From contig WJYB01000008.1 of assembly GCA_009668015.1 (NCBI GenBank), positions 1 to 64,000 of the forward strand: a DNA stretch of 64,000 nt, given 5' to 3'. The translations under genes were made by a program, and so were the position numbers. Below the pieces are notes generated by a model that worked only from the letters and a program-made list of their open reading frames with translations, was not told where the DNA came from and searched no databases. The stretch comes from Enterobacteriaceae bacterium RIT714. Lineage in GTDB: Bacteria; Pseudomonadota; Gammaproteobacteria; Enterobacterales; Enterobacteriaceae. Shown here piece by piece: positions 39,888 through 47,904 of the stretch; the stretch's first letter is position 1, and every line of letters begins with the position of its first letter.

Positions 39888-40940
39888 TTACGGGGTAATG
39901 CCAACCGCTGCCGCCACTTTGTCGCCACTTGGCAGGGTAGCTAACGGGTTGAAGCGCAGGGCTGTTTCAAGATGATCAGGGGCAAGATGAGCATAGCGCA
40001 TGGTCATTTTTATGTCGTGATGGCCGAGAATTTTTTGCAGGGCAAGAATGTTCCCGCCTGACATCATAAAGTGCGCTGCAAACGTGTGGCGCAGAACGTG
40101 GGTTAGCTGCCCGCGAGGAAGCACGATAGAGGTTTTGTCCATCACCGACAAAAACTGAAAGTAGCAGTCTGTAAAAAACCTGAACCCGTCCAGCGCAATG
40201 ATTTCCTCGTACAGCTCTTTGCTAATCGGGATGCTGCGGTTCTTCTTGCCTTTGGTCCTGACGAAAGTGATCCGATATTTAGTGACCTGAGAACGGGTTA
40301 GATTCACAGCTTCACGCCAGCGTGCTCCAGTGCTTAGGCAGATTTTGACAACCAGAGCGAGCAGGGGGCTTTGGCGGCTGCAATCATACAAAAGTTCTGT
40401 GATTTGCTCATGAGTCAGCCAGGCCATTTCCTTTTCTGCGATAGTGAACTTGCGCATGTTCTCCAGTGGGTTTGGCGCTGTCCATTCTCCTAGCCGGGCC
40501 AGCTCGCTAAAGACTCCACTAAGATAGCTTTGCTCAAGATTGATAGTAACCGGGCTGGCGCCTTTCTTCCATTTCTCGCTAAAGTAGATTTCACCCGTCA
40601 GGCGTTTGTCACGATAGTGCGCGAACAACTTGGAACTGAGTTCTGTAGCGAGAGGATTTCCGAGGGCATCAACAATCAGAAGCAATTTGTCATAAACGTG
40701 CTCGCCAGCAGTCAGAGCTGTACCATGCAGCTTGAACCAGAGTTCAACCACGTCTTTCAGAGTCCGACGGTCAACCGATTCACCCAACCAGGGCTTAGCC
40801 TCTGCCTCATCCATCGTATGGCGCTCAAAAGCCAGTGCTTCGCCTTTGGTGGCGAACTGCTTACGCACACGACGCCCACTTCGTCCAACGGGGTAGCATT
40901 CGCAAATCCATTTTCCTGTGTCGAGTTTTCGTACTGCCAT
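39888..40940 (-). CDS. int: Phage integrase, tyrosine recombinase
   Basis: P2-family integrase of 350 residues. The catalytic set is visible: R207 (STGARWREA), H281-X-X-R284 (HVLRHTFAAH), H307 (LGHHDI) and Y316 (MRYAHL). It integrates and, with Cox, excises the prophage at the attL site about 75 bases downstream. The ribosome site GAGGG is inside the 3' arm of a hairpin with a T6 tract that ends right at the ATG, and a LexA box lies upstream. Expression is therefore likely to be attenuated and SOS-linked. Confidence 0.95.
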   Translation of the reverse strand: MAVRKLDTGKWICECYPVGRSGRRVRKQFATKGEALAFERHTMDEAEAKPWLGESVDRRTLKDVVELWFKLHGTALTAGEHVYDKLLLIVDALGNPLATELSSKLFAHYRDKRLTGEIYFSEKWKKGASPVTINLEQSYLSGVFSELARLGEWTAPNPLENMRKFTIAEKEMAWLTHEQITELLYDCSRQSPLLALVVKICLSTGARWREAVNLTRSQVTKYRITFVRTKGKKNRSIPISKELYEEIIALDGFRFFTDCYFQFLSVMDKTSIVLPRGQLTHVLRHTFAAHFMMSGGNILALQKILGHHDIKMTMRYAHLAPDHLETALRFNPLATLPSGDKVAAAVGITP

Positions 40941-40943
40941 AAA

Positions 40944-40964
40944 AAAGCCCTCATGTCTGAGGGC
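40944..40964 (-). promoter_or_regulatory. Hairpin that covers the int ribosome site
   Basis: On the minus strand AGCCCTCA-GACA-TGAGGGCT is followed by TTTTTT and the int ATG. The GAGGG needed for int translation is in the stem, and the structure also looks like a Rho-independent terminator. It can limit int expression from upstream transcripts. Confidence 0.65.
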
Positions 40965-40971
40965 TAAATAT

Positions 40972-40991
40972 AACTGTATATTTAAACAGTG
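40972..40991. promoter_or_regulatory. LexA box upstream of int
   Basis: AACTGTATATTTAAACAGTG contains CTGT-N8-ACAG with an AT-only centre, the LexA consensus. It starts 32 bases upstream of the int ATG, in the gap between int and the membrane-protein gene. Confidence 0.7.
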
Positions 40992-41027
40992 GTCAATGTG
41001 TGTTTAGATTATAATAAACATAGAATC

Positions 41028-42017
41028 CTAGCCCTGTGTTTTATCTGGAACGCCTGATATTAGTTTTTCCTTAGCTGAATCCCACAACGATTGGAGCCCT
41101 GGGGGAAGTTCCGTTTTATCAGAGAAGGCTGAATTCACCGACATATTCCAATCTTTGAAAACTAACACAGCGTCCTCTTTTGTTGATGTTGAGCCGTATA
41201 TCTGTAGGAAAACCTGCCCAAACATCAGAGCATGTCTTCTGTCTTTTCTTAAAATTGACTCGTGTGTATATTTTTTAGAGTTACCAAGACAAATATATGA
41301 TAACCAAGAAAGAATTGAAATTCCAATAAGACCACGCGTGAAGAAATAAATTAAATCAATACCTTTAAGTGTATTGAAATCAATAGGTGCAAAAAGTGTA
41401 TAAAATGATGCACAAACAGACAATAAACCAAAAATGCAACCAATTATGGCCCATACTTGTGACATTTTAATAAAGTAACGATCGTCAGAACTTAGTTCAG
41501 TCTTAACGCTATCAACGTAGCCAGGTATTTTTTCATCAATTCGCTCTTGTTGAACGCGACTTTGTAATTCATTATTAGATGTCTCGAGTTGTTTAATTCG
41601 AGATACAGCTTGCTCAAGAAGTGTGTCTTTCTCGATATTCAAGCTCTCTAATCGCTCATTTTTAAGAAGTAATTTTGAGTTTGATTCTTCTATCTCGGTT
41701 AAGCGGGTCGAGAACGAGCGTAGCTTTTCGCGTAAATCTTTCCTTTCTTCAACTAAAATATCTATTTCACTGTTTTTTCTATTGAAGAAATCTTCCTCTG
41801 ATTTTTTATTTTGTAGTTTATCTCTTTTGATATATTTCCAATAATACTCCCTAAACTGATCTAGTTCACCATTGAGTAATAGATTTTTTAGATAAGAACG
41901 CTCATTTGAACTAAGATTGTTTGATTTTTCATTTACTATATTAACATAATCATCAATCGTCATTTCATTGTCGTCATGATTGCTATCACTTTCAATTTTT
42001 ATGTTTCCGGTACGCAT
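41028..42017 (-). CDS. Accessory coiled-coil membrane protein
   Basis: Protein of 329 residues that I do not recognise. Residues 1-80 are polar and acidic. About 82-158 form a long coiled coil rich in Glu, Lys and Leu. Two membrane helices follow (about 187-209 and 221-245), and then an 80-residue C-terminal domain. The gene is strongly AT-rich compared with the phage core. It starts 11 bases after the CI repressor stop, behind AAAGGAATATA, so it is expressed in the lysogen. Position and design fit a superinfection-exclusion or abortive-infection factor, but this is inference only. Confidence 0.8.
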   Translation of the reverse strand: MRTGNIKIESDSNHDDNEMTIDDYVNIVNEKSNNLSSNERSYLKNLLLNGELDQFREYYWKYIKRDKLQNKKSEEDFFNRKNSEIDILVEERKDLREKLRSFSTRLTEIEESNSKLLLKNERLESLNIEKDTLLEQAVSRIKQLETSNNELQSRVQQERIDEKIPGYVDSVKTELSSDDRYFIKMSQVWAIIGCIFGLLSVCASFYTLFAPIDFNTLKGIDLIYFFTRGLIGISILSWLSYICLGNSKKYTHESILRKDRRHALMFGQVFLQIYGSTSTKEDAVLVFKDWNMSVNSAFSDKTELPPGLQSLWDSAKEKLISGVPDKTQG

Positions 42018-42028
42018 TATATATTCCT

Positions 42029-42967
42029 TTAAATATGTTTATTGAAAACACTGTAGCATTTTGCAATAGCTTTAATATCATCAATGTCACATATGAAATT
42101 AGTTGTAGGGGAGACGACTTTAACTTTACCAATTGGAATTCTTGTTAAATTTCTAAGGCTTATTTTCCCTTCAATGTCGATTAACCAATAACCATCAGAT
42201 ATATCTCCATATGCTGTCTCAGCAATATAGGTCTTGCTTTCTACAGTTATCGCAATTGGTTTTTTCATATTAGGTGATAATAGGAACCTATCAAGTGCAA
42301 TATAGCCTCCATCTATTAATAAGTCATCTACAATTTTTTCATTTTTAAGATGAACAATGGAACTGGAATTATCGTGATGCTGAGAGTCATTACCTGTTGC
42401 TAACCAAAGCAGTGAAACTCCGGTTTCAAGAGCACAACGTATGATCCAATCGCTGGGAAATGTATCACGTAAATATCTGTTAGCTAGAGTGCTTTTCGAA
42501 ATCTGTAGATGGTCTGCTAAGGCTTGTCGAGTTTTAAACCCATAGGCTTCAACTAATCGCTCAATTGCAGCCTGCCCACCCTGGTTGGGGTTTTTAAAGG
42601 TCTCAATTGGGAACTTTTTAAGGCTGTAGCTGTTGTTGCTTACTTGGTCTGATTTAACCTTAATTGAGCACTCATTGTCTGAGACGGTTAAAAACGATTC
42701 GTTTTCATTTCCTATAGCTAGCCACTCGATTGAGACTCCTGTCTCGATGCTACAGATCACGACCCAGTCCGCAGGGAATGTGTCACGTGCATATCTATTA
42801 GCCATAGTGCTTTGTGAAACACCTAGATGCTTACAAAGTGCTTGGCGGGATGTAAAGCCGTAGGCGTCAACTATGCGCTGAATAACCTTCTGCCCTCCAC
42901 GATTTTGCAGGACAGAAGTTTTTAGAACATCGCTAATATGGCGAAATGTGTTTTTATTGTTTGACAT
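42029..42967 (-). CDS. cI: 186-type CI repressor with duplicated DNA-binding domain
   Basis: Lysogenic repressor of 312 residues. The C-terminal part (SDGYWLIDIEGKISLRNLT and the final DIDDIKAIAK) matches the 186 CI oligomerisation domain. The N-terminal helix-turn-helix domain occurs twice, at residues 24-88 and 130-194. About 41 of 65 positions are identical by eye, including AYGF, RQAL, ANRY, RDTFP and ETGVS. 186 CI is 192 residues with one such domain. The linker between copies is about 40 residues, rich in Ser and Asn. Transcribed leftward with the membrane-protein gene, divergent from cox. Confidence 0.92.
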   Translation of the reverse strand: MSNNKNTFRHISDVLKTSVLQNRGGQKVIQRIVDAYGFTSRQALCKHLGVSQSTMANRYARDTFPADWVVICSIETGVSIEWLAIGNENESFLTVSDNECSIKVKSDQVSNNSYSLKKFPIETFKNPNQGGQAAIERLVEAYGFKTRQALADHLQISKSTLANRYLRDTFPSDWIIRCALETGVSLLWLATGNDSQHHDNSSSIVHLKNEKIVDDLLIDGGYIALDRFLLSPNMKKPIAITVESKTYIAETAYGDISDGYWLIDIEGKISLRNLTRIPIGKVKVVSPTTNFICDIDDIKAIAKCYSVFNKHI

Positions 42968-43056
42968 AACCGTTATGCGATCCTATTCTCCGATTTGTGA
43001 AGTTTGTTGTCACGACTTAAACCGGCTCACCACAAGCCAATAGGAGATGTTGCATC
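42968..43056. promoter_or_regulatory. Lysis-lysogeny switch region between cI and cox
   Basis: The 89-base gap between divergent cI and cox must hold the early and repressor promoters and the CI sites. AGGAGA before cox is a good ribosome site. I could not fix the promoters or operators by eye. Confidence 0.5.
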
Positions 43057-43278
43057 ATGACCCCTAATATTTCAATCACTCTGAACACACCGCACGTCAC
43101 AATTGAACGCTATAGCGAGCTTACTGGGCTACCTGTTGACACCATAAACGACATGCTTGCAGATGGTCGGTTACCTCGTCACCGCCTGCGCAAAGATAAG
43201 AAGCGTGAAAAGGTAATGATTAACATCGTTGCTTTAACCGTTGACGCACTCTCAGATTGCAACGTGACTATCAATTAG
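43057..43278 (+). CDS. cox: Cox/Apl-like excisionase and repressor
   Basis: Protein of 73 residues, first gene of the early rightward operon, divergent from cI. It has a winged-helix-like region (HVTIERYSELTGLPVDTINDM) and a basic stretch PRHRLRKDKKREK. Position and sequence match the Cox/Apl family, which shuts off the repressor promoter and directs Int towards excision. It begins behind AGGAGATG. Confidence 0.78.
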   Translation: MTPNISITLNTPHVTIERYSELTGLPVDTINDMLADGRLPRHRLRKDKKREKVMINIVALTVDALSDCNVTIN

Positions 43279-43310
43279 TTCCATTTTGAGACTTCACGGA
43301 GCAACTGACT

Positions 43311-43820
43311 ATGTTTGACTATCGCATATCAAAACATCCCCATTTCAATGACGCCTGCCGGACGTTCGCGCTGCGCCACAATATGGTGAAGCTGGCCGAA
43401 CGCGCAGGTATGAACGTTCAAACCCTGCGTAATAAGCTCAATCCAGAGCAGCCGCACCAGCTCACTGCGCCAGAAATCTGGCTGCTGACCGATATCACCG
43501 AAGACTCAACGCTGGTTGATGGATTTCTGGCGCAAATCCATTGCCTGCCATGTGTACCAACCAATGAAGTTGCACGGGAGAAAATGCCGCAGTACGTCCT
43601 GAAAGCCACCGCCGAGATCGGCCGTGTCGCTGCAAGTGCTGTTTCTGGTGTTCAACTGAACGCGACCACCCGCCGCCAGGTTGTTGAAAGCGTCAACTCC
43701 GTTACTCGGCTGATGGCACTTACCGCTATTTCTCTGCAGGCGCGGCTACAGGCTAACCCTGCAATGGCCAGTGTCGTCGATACCGTGACGGGCCTTGGTT
43801 CTTCGTTTGGGCTGAGCTGA
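43311..43820 (+). CDS. cII: CII-family phage regulator
   Basis: Protein of 169 residues of the 186 CII family. It has an N-terminal helix-turn-helix (MVKLAERAGMNVQTLRNKLN) and a helical C-terminal part. In 186, CII activates a promoter that starts repressor synthesis during lysogenic establishment. It lies between cox and fil, the expected place. Confidence 0.88.
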   Translation: MFDYRISKHPHFNDACRTFALRHNMVKLAERAGMNVQTLRNKLNPEQPHQLTAPEIWLLTDITEDSTLVDGFLAQIHCLPCVPTNEVAREKMPQYVLKATAEIGRVAASAVSGVQLNATTRRQVVESVNSVTRLMALTAISLQARLQANPAMASVVDTVTGLGSSFGLS

Positions 43821-43827
43821 GGTGTTT

Positions 43828-44028
43828 ATGCTGAACAATGAACCCTCATTTGCGTCGCTTCTCGTTAAGCAAAGCCCGGCAATGCATTGCGGCCATGGCT
43901 GGATCATGGGGAAAGATGGTAAGCGCTGGCATCCGTGCCGCTCGCAGGATGCACTTTTGGCCGACCTGTCCACTATCCAACAGGGGAAACCATGGCTATT
44001 GAAGGTCCTGCAGCGACTGTTCCCCTGA
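43828..44028 (+). CDS. fil: Filamentation protein Fil (DUF2724 family)
   Basis: Protein of 66 residues with the family core SFASLLVKQSPAMHCGHGWI and GKDGKRWHPCRSQ. In 186, Fil blocks host cell division when expressed. The ATG at 43828 follows GAGGTG; an in-frame GTG lies two codons upstream. Its end overlaps the next gene in another frame. Confidence 0.82.
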   Translation: MLNNEPSFASLLVKQSPAMHCGHGWIMGKDGKRWHPCRSQDALLADLSTIQQGKPWLLKVLQRLFP

Positions 44029-44333
44029 GTCCCGGTCAGCGCCTGAATGGGCTGAACCACATAGCGGAGCTGAGAGCAAAAGTGTTTGGTCTGAATATTG
44101 AGCACGAGCTGGAACGGTTTATTAATGAGATGCGCGATCCCCGCGACATTAACCACAAACAGAACGAGAGGGCACTGGCCGCCATTTTCTTCATGGCAAA
44201 AATTCCGGCAGAACGTCACAGCGTCAATATTAGTGAGCTGACCACTGACGAAACGCGGGAACTGATTAAAGCAATGAATCATTTTCGTGCAGTGGTGAGC
44301 TTATTTCCCAAACGGCTAACCATGCCGAATTAA
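43992..44333 (+). CDS. DUF5347-type small phage early protein
   Basis: Helical cytoplasmic protein of 113 residues, without a known role. It resembles the early-region proteins of P2/186 prophages annotated as DUF5347. The ATG at 43992 behind CAGGGGAAAC lies inside the end of fil, so translation is coupled. Confidence 0.75.
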   Translation: MAIEGPAATVPLSPGQRLNGLNHIAELRAKVFGLNIEHELERFINEMRDPRDINHKQNERALAAIFFMAKIPAERHSVNISELTTDETRELIKAMNHFRAVVSLFPKRLTMPN

Positions 44334-44400
44334 CTCAAAACAGAAATTAATGGCGTAAACCCGCCGGGCATTCTTTTGCCCAAATTCAGGAGAATTGATT

Positions 44401-44637
44401 ATGCGAAATAGTGAAACCCGTACCACCAAAACCGGACCGGATGATGCCGGTTTATTCCAATTGTTTAACGAGACTCGCCTGGATGAGCGTAAAAGTTGCG
44501 CCTTTGCCGTTTCCATCCGCATGGAGGCACTAGCGATCCACATCCTGAAAGAGGGAATGAACGGAGTGGAGGCGGCAGAACTGCTGCGCCGTGAAGTTGC
44601 CCGTTATGAAGCTGAATCACGCGGGGACTGGCACTGA
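44401..44637 (+). CDS. DUF2732-type small phage protein
   Basis: Protein of 78 residues, mostly helical and acidic, as found in the early operon of P2-like phages (DUF2732). Function unknown. The ATG at 44401 follows CAGGAGAATT. Its stop overlaps the start of the next gene (TGATG). Confidence 0.78.
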   Translation: MRNSETRTTKTGPDDAGLFQLFNETRLDERKSCAFAVSIRMEALAIHILKEGMNGVEAAELLRREVARYEAESRGDWH

Positions 44638-44864
44638 TGGCTGATTCCATGGATCTCGTACAGCAGCGCGTCGAAGAAAACCTGCAGCGCCATATTCAGA
44701 ATGCCCGTGCCAGAAAACCAGGCACTGCTCGCGTTCTTTGCATCGATTGCGAGGCACCAATTCCAGCGGCTCGCAGGCAAGCCATTCCAGGTGTGCAGTG
44801 CTGCGTGACGTGTCAGGAAATTGCTGAGCTGAAAGGGAAGCACTACACCCGAGGCGCGCTGTGA
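44637..44864 (+). CDS. TraR/DksA-type zinc finger protein
   Basis: Protein of 75 residues with a four-cysteine zinc finger, CIDC and CVTC about 16 residues apart, after an N-terminal helix. Small TraR/DksA proteins of phages and plasmids enter the RNA polymerase secondary channel and imitate ppGpp/DksA. It is translated together with the upstream gene. Confidence 0.88.
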   Translation: MADSMDLVQQRVEENLQRHIQNARARKPGTARVLCIDCEAPIPAARRQAIPGVQCCVTCQEIAELKGKHYTRGAL

Positions 44865-44883
44865 GCTTCGGAGCCTGTGAGTG

Positions 44884-47265
44884 ATGCCTGAATTCACTAA
44901 CGACAAAGGCGGCCCGACTGAGGCCGCCGGGGTTTTCTCATGGAACGCCCCGAAAAAAGCAGTAAATCCCTATCTGGACCCGGTGGAATTTGCGCCGGTG
45001 TCTGCGCTTTCAAACCTGATCACTCTCTACGCTGCGGACAACGAGCAGGAACAGCTGCGCCGCGAGGCGCTGAGTGATGAGGTCTGGGAACGATATTTCT
45101 TCAATGAGTCCCGCGATCCTGTTCAGCGTGAAATGGAACAGGACCAGTTCATCAGCCGCGCCAAAATGGCGCGCGAGCAGCAGCGCTTTAATCCCGATCT
45201 GGGGATTCTGGCCAACGTCAGCGCCGAACCCACCCATGTCAGCAAACCCCTCCTCGAAAGAATTAAATTCTTTCAGGGACTGGGAAGGCCAAAGGCTTAT
45301 TCCCGCTATCTGCGCGAAACTATCAGGCCGTGTCTTGAGCGACTGGATCGCGTGCGTGAAAGTCAGGTGTCTGCCTCATTTCGGTTTATGGCGAGCCATG
45401 AAGGGCTGGAGGGGCTGCTGATACTGCCCGAAATGAATCAGGAACAGGTTAAGCGACTGTCCACGCTGGTTGCGGCACATATGAGCATGTGTCTCGATGC
45501 GGCCTGCAGCGATCTGTTTGTGACTGATGACGTCAAACCGGAACAAATTCGCCAGTCATGGGAAAAGGTAGCGGCAGAGGCTATGCGTCTTGATGTCATT
45601 CCGCCTGCCTTTGAACAGCTGCGCCGCAAGAAACGCCGCCGCAAGCCCGTGCCCTATGACCTGATTCCGGGTTCGCTGGCGCGGATGCTGTGTGCAGACT
45701 GGTGGTATCGCAAACTATGGCAGACGCGCTGCGAGTGGCGGGAAGAACAGCTGCGTGCTGTTTGCCTGGTCAACAAGAAAGCCTCCCCGTACGTCAGCTA
45801 TGAAGCCGTCATCCACAAACGCGAGCAGCGCCGTAAATCGCTGGAGTTTTTCCAGTCGCACGAGCTGGTCAATACCGACGGTGACACGCTGGATATGGAA
45901 GATGTGGTGAATGCCAGTAGCAGCAACCCGGCACACCGTCGTAATGAAATGATGGCCTGTGTGAAAGGGCTGGAGCTGATCGCAGAAATGCGCGGCGACT
46001 GCGCTGTGTTCTATACCATCACCTGCCCGTCGCGCTTTCACGCCACCCTTAACAACGGCAGGCCCAATCCGAAGTGGACCAGCGAAACGGTCCGGCAGAG
46101 CAGTGACTATCTGGTTGAAACCTTCGCCGCATTCCGCAAGGCCATGCACAAAGCCGGTCTGCGCTGGTATGGCGTCCGAGTTGCTGAGCCGCACCACGAC
46201 GGCACCGTGCACTGGCATCTGCTGTGCTTCATGCGCAAAAAAGACCGCCGCACGCTCACTGCACTGCTGCGTAAATTCGCCATTCGCGAGGACCGTGACA
46301 AGCTGGGCAACAATACCGGCCCGCGCTTCAAGTCTGAACTCATCAACCCGCGCAAAGGCACACCTACCAGCTATATCGCCAAATACATCAGCAAGAACAT
46401 CGACGGGCGCGGACTTGCGAAAGAGATCAGCAAAGAAACCGGTAAATCACTGCGCGACAGTGCAGAGCACGTCAGTGCCTGGGCATCGCTTCACCGCGTC
46501 CAACAGTTCCGTTTCTTCGGTATTCCAGGGCGTCAGGCATACCGGGAACTGCGTTTGCTGGCCGGGCAGGCCGCAAGAGCGCAGGGCGATAAAAAAGCAG
46601 GGGCGCCGGTGCTGGAAAATGCACAACTGGATGCCGTGCTGGCTGCCGCTGATGCGGGCTGCTTTGCCACCTACATCATGAAGCAGGGCGGCGTTCTGGT
46701 TCCCCGCAAACATCACCTTATCCGTACCGCATACGAGCTTAACGACGAGCCGGGCACCTACGGCGATCACTGCATCCGAATCTATGGCATCTGGTCCCCG
46801 ATTGTTGAGGGCCGGGTCTGCACGCACGCGATGAAGTGGAAAATGGTTCGTAAGGCCGTTGACGTTCAGGAGGCGATAGCCGACCAGGGCGCTCGCGCCC
46901 CTTGGACTCGTGGCAATAACTGTCCCCCTGTTGAAAAAATGTACCAGACAGGGGGCGAATTAACGGGTAGCGAAGTACCCGCAGCGCTGCCGGACTTCGA
47001 GAATATGAGCCAAAAGGAGCTGCGAGAGCTGACCGCGAGGCTGCGGCTGGTCAAACCGAAGCGCCGGAAAGGGTACAAACAGGAAATAACGGAACACCAA
47101 CGGCTGCAGCTTGAAGCCGAACTGATGTCCAGGGGCTTTGACGCCAGCGAAACGGAAGTGGATCTGCTTCTTCGTGGCGGCAGCCTGCCATCTGGTGCCG
47201 GGTTGCGTCTGTTCTACCGGAACCAGCGACTACAGGAGGATGACAAATGGCGTCAGTGGTACTGA
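44884..47265 (+). CDS. A: Replication initiation endonuclease gpA
   Basis: Rolling-circle initiator of 793 residues. The HUH motif is H443-W-H445, and the two catalytic tyrosines are Y497 and Y501 (YIAKYISK). It nicks the origin and stays bound to the 5' end, as in P2 and 186. The P2 origin is inside gene A; a candidate hairpin here is at 46887-46900. The ATG at 44884 follows a GTG start that would add one residue. It is the last gene of the early operon before the SOS-controlled gene and cos. Confidence 0.94.
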   Translation: MPEFTNDKGGPTEAAGVFSWNAPKKAVNPYLDPVEFAPVSALSNLITLYAADNEQEQLRREALSDEVWERYFFNESRDPVQREMEQDQFISRAKMAREQQRFNPDLGILANVSAEPTHVSKPLLERIKFFQGLGRPKAYSRYLRETIRPCLERLDRVRESQVSASFRFMASHEGLEGLLILPEMNQEQVKRLSTLVAAHMSMCLDAACSDLFVTDDVKPEQIRQSWEKVAAEAMRLDVIPPAFEQLRRKKRRRKPVPYDLIPGSLARMLCADWWYRKLWQTRCEWREEQLRAVCLVNKKASPYVSYEAVIHKREQRRKSLEFFQSHELVNTDGDTLDMEDVVNASSSNPAHRRNEMMACVKGLELIAEMRGDCAVFYTITCPSRFHATLNNGRPNPKWTSETVRQSSDYLVETFAAFRKAMHKAGLRWYGVRVAEPHHDGTVHWHLLCFMRKKDRRTLTALLRKFAIREDRDKLGNNTGPRFKSELINPRKGTPTSYIAKYISKNIDGRGLAKEISKETGKSLRDSAEHVSAWASLHRVQQFRFFGIPGRQAYRELRLLAGQAARAQGDKKAGAPVLENAQLDAVLAAADAGCFATYIMKQGGVLVPRKHHLIRTAYELNDEPGTYGDHCIRIYGIWSPIVEGRVCTHAMKWKMVRKAVDVQEAIADQGARAPWTRGNNCPPVEKMYQTGGELTGSEVPAALPDFENMSQKELRELTARLRLVKPKRRKGYKQEITEHQRLQLEAELMSRGFDASETEVDLLLRGGSLPSGAGLRLFYRNQRLQEDDKWRQWY
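46887..46920 (+). other. Candidate replication origin inside gene A
   Basis: GGGCG-CTCG-CGCCC forms a small hairpin followed by CTTGGACTCGTGGCAA. As I recall it, the P2 origin in the same gene has CGCGCC, TCGGAGTCC and CAA in this order. The match is by memory and partial. Confidence 0.35.
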
Positions 47266-47343
47266 AAAGTCAGGAATGAGGTTATCTATTAATCAAAGGG
47301 TTAGCTGAGTAAAAAACTATTTCAGCTTTAAATACATATGTTG

Positions 47344-47363
47344 TACTGTATATATAAACAGTA
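47344..47363 (+). promoter_or_regulatory. Strong LexA box
   Basis: TACTGTATATATAAACAGTA differs from the ideal LexA consensus at one position. It lies 16 bases before the GTG of the next small gene, so that gene should be repressed by host LexA and induced by DNA damage. Confidence 0.85.
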
Positions 47364-47379
47364 ATAAGGGGAGGGAGTT

Positions 47380-47565
47380 GTGAACGATTTGTTCATGGAG
47401 TCACTTGCACTGCAGCGGATAGAACTTATGGCCCGGCTGGTCGCCAGCTCAGATTGTAGCGATGACGACAAGGAGGTTGCGATCTCGTGGTTGTCGGAGC
47501 TGACAAGCGATCTGGTTACCAGGCTGAATGAATACGGAGTTGGGCAGGATGAGAGTAAGCATTAG
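47380..47565 (+). CDS. SOS-controlled small protein, candidate antirepressor
   Basis: Helical, acidic protein of 61 residues that I cannot match to a family. The GTG start follows AAGGGGAGGGAG, a very strong ribosome site, directly downstream of a near-ideal LexA box. In phage 186 the gene in this place, tum, is LexA-controlled and makes an antirepressor that removes CI. This protein is much shorter than Tum and not visibly similar, but position and control suggest the same job for the unusual CI of this prophage. That is inference. Confidence 0.7.
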   Translation: MNDLFMESLALQRIELMARLVASSDCSDDDKEVAISWLSELTSDLVTRLNEYGVGQDESKH

Positions 47566-47653
47566 TGATTTCGCACCATGGGAAACTCCCTCCCATATGG
47601 CATCCTGCAGTTTGAATAGGCAGTGCATGTCTATGGTGCATGGATTCGCATGA
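47549..47653 (+). CDS. Possible 34-codon reading frame after the SOS gene
   Basis: ATG at 47549 overlaps the end of the SOS gene with GGGCAGG before it, and the frame runs to 47653. The product would have 34 residues, including WETPSHMASC. Overlap with the upstream gene suggests coupling, but no family is known to me and it may be chance. Confidence 0.3.
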   Translation: MRVSISDFAPWETPSHMASCSLNRQCMSMVHGFA

Positions 47654-47724
47654 TCCAAAAAGGATCGCAACGGGTCGGAGCCGCCAGAACTGGCGTGCTT
47701 TCCGGCCCGTCATGCACCTGCATG
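47652..47724. other. Cluster of hairpins next to cos
   Basis: Three inverted repeats follow one another: GATCC-AAAAA-GGATC (47652-47666), a composite stem with CGGGTCGGA/TCCGGCCCG outside and CGCCAG-AA-CTGGCG inside (47671-47709), and CATGCA-CC-TGCATG (47711-47724). They may be terminase-binding or structured RNA elements. Most of 47566-47904 is otherwise non-coding. Confidence 0.5.
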
Positions 47725-47747
47725 AAAACCACTACACAAAGCGGGCA

Positions 47748-47766
47748 GGCGTGGCGGGGATACGAG
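47748..47766. other. Cohesive end site cos
   Basis: GGCGTGGCGGGGATACGAG has the same first 12 bases as I recall for the 19-base 186 end (GGCGTGGCGGGG) and differs from the P2 end there only by T for A. It lies between A and Q, where cos is found in P2-like genomes. Confidence 0.75.
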
Positions 47767-47904
47767 CGCGCGCCAATACGATAAGTAGGGGGATTGCATG
47801 TAAACATCAATCTCGCTACATTGGCTTAACTGGCTGAATTTTAAGATGGATATTTTTAGCCATGATTAATCCAAATAATCAACTAAAAGACTATTGGTGA
47901 TGAA

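Noticed and set aside
47640-47837. A 65-codon frame running across cos
   Set aside because: It covers the hairpin block and cos, lacks a ribosome site and has arginine-rich composition typical of non-coding frames.
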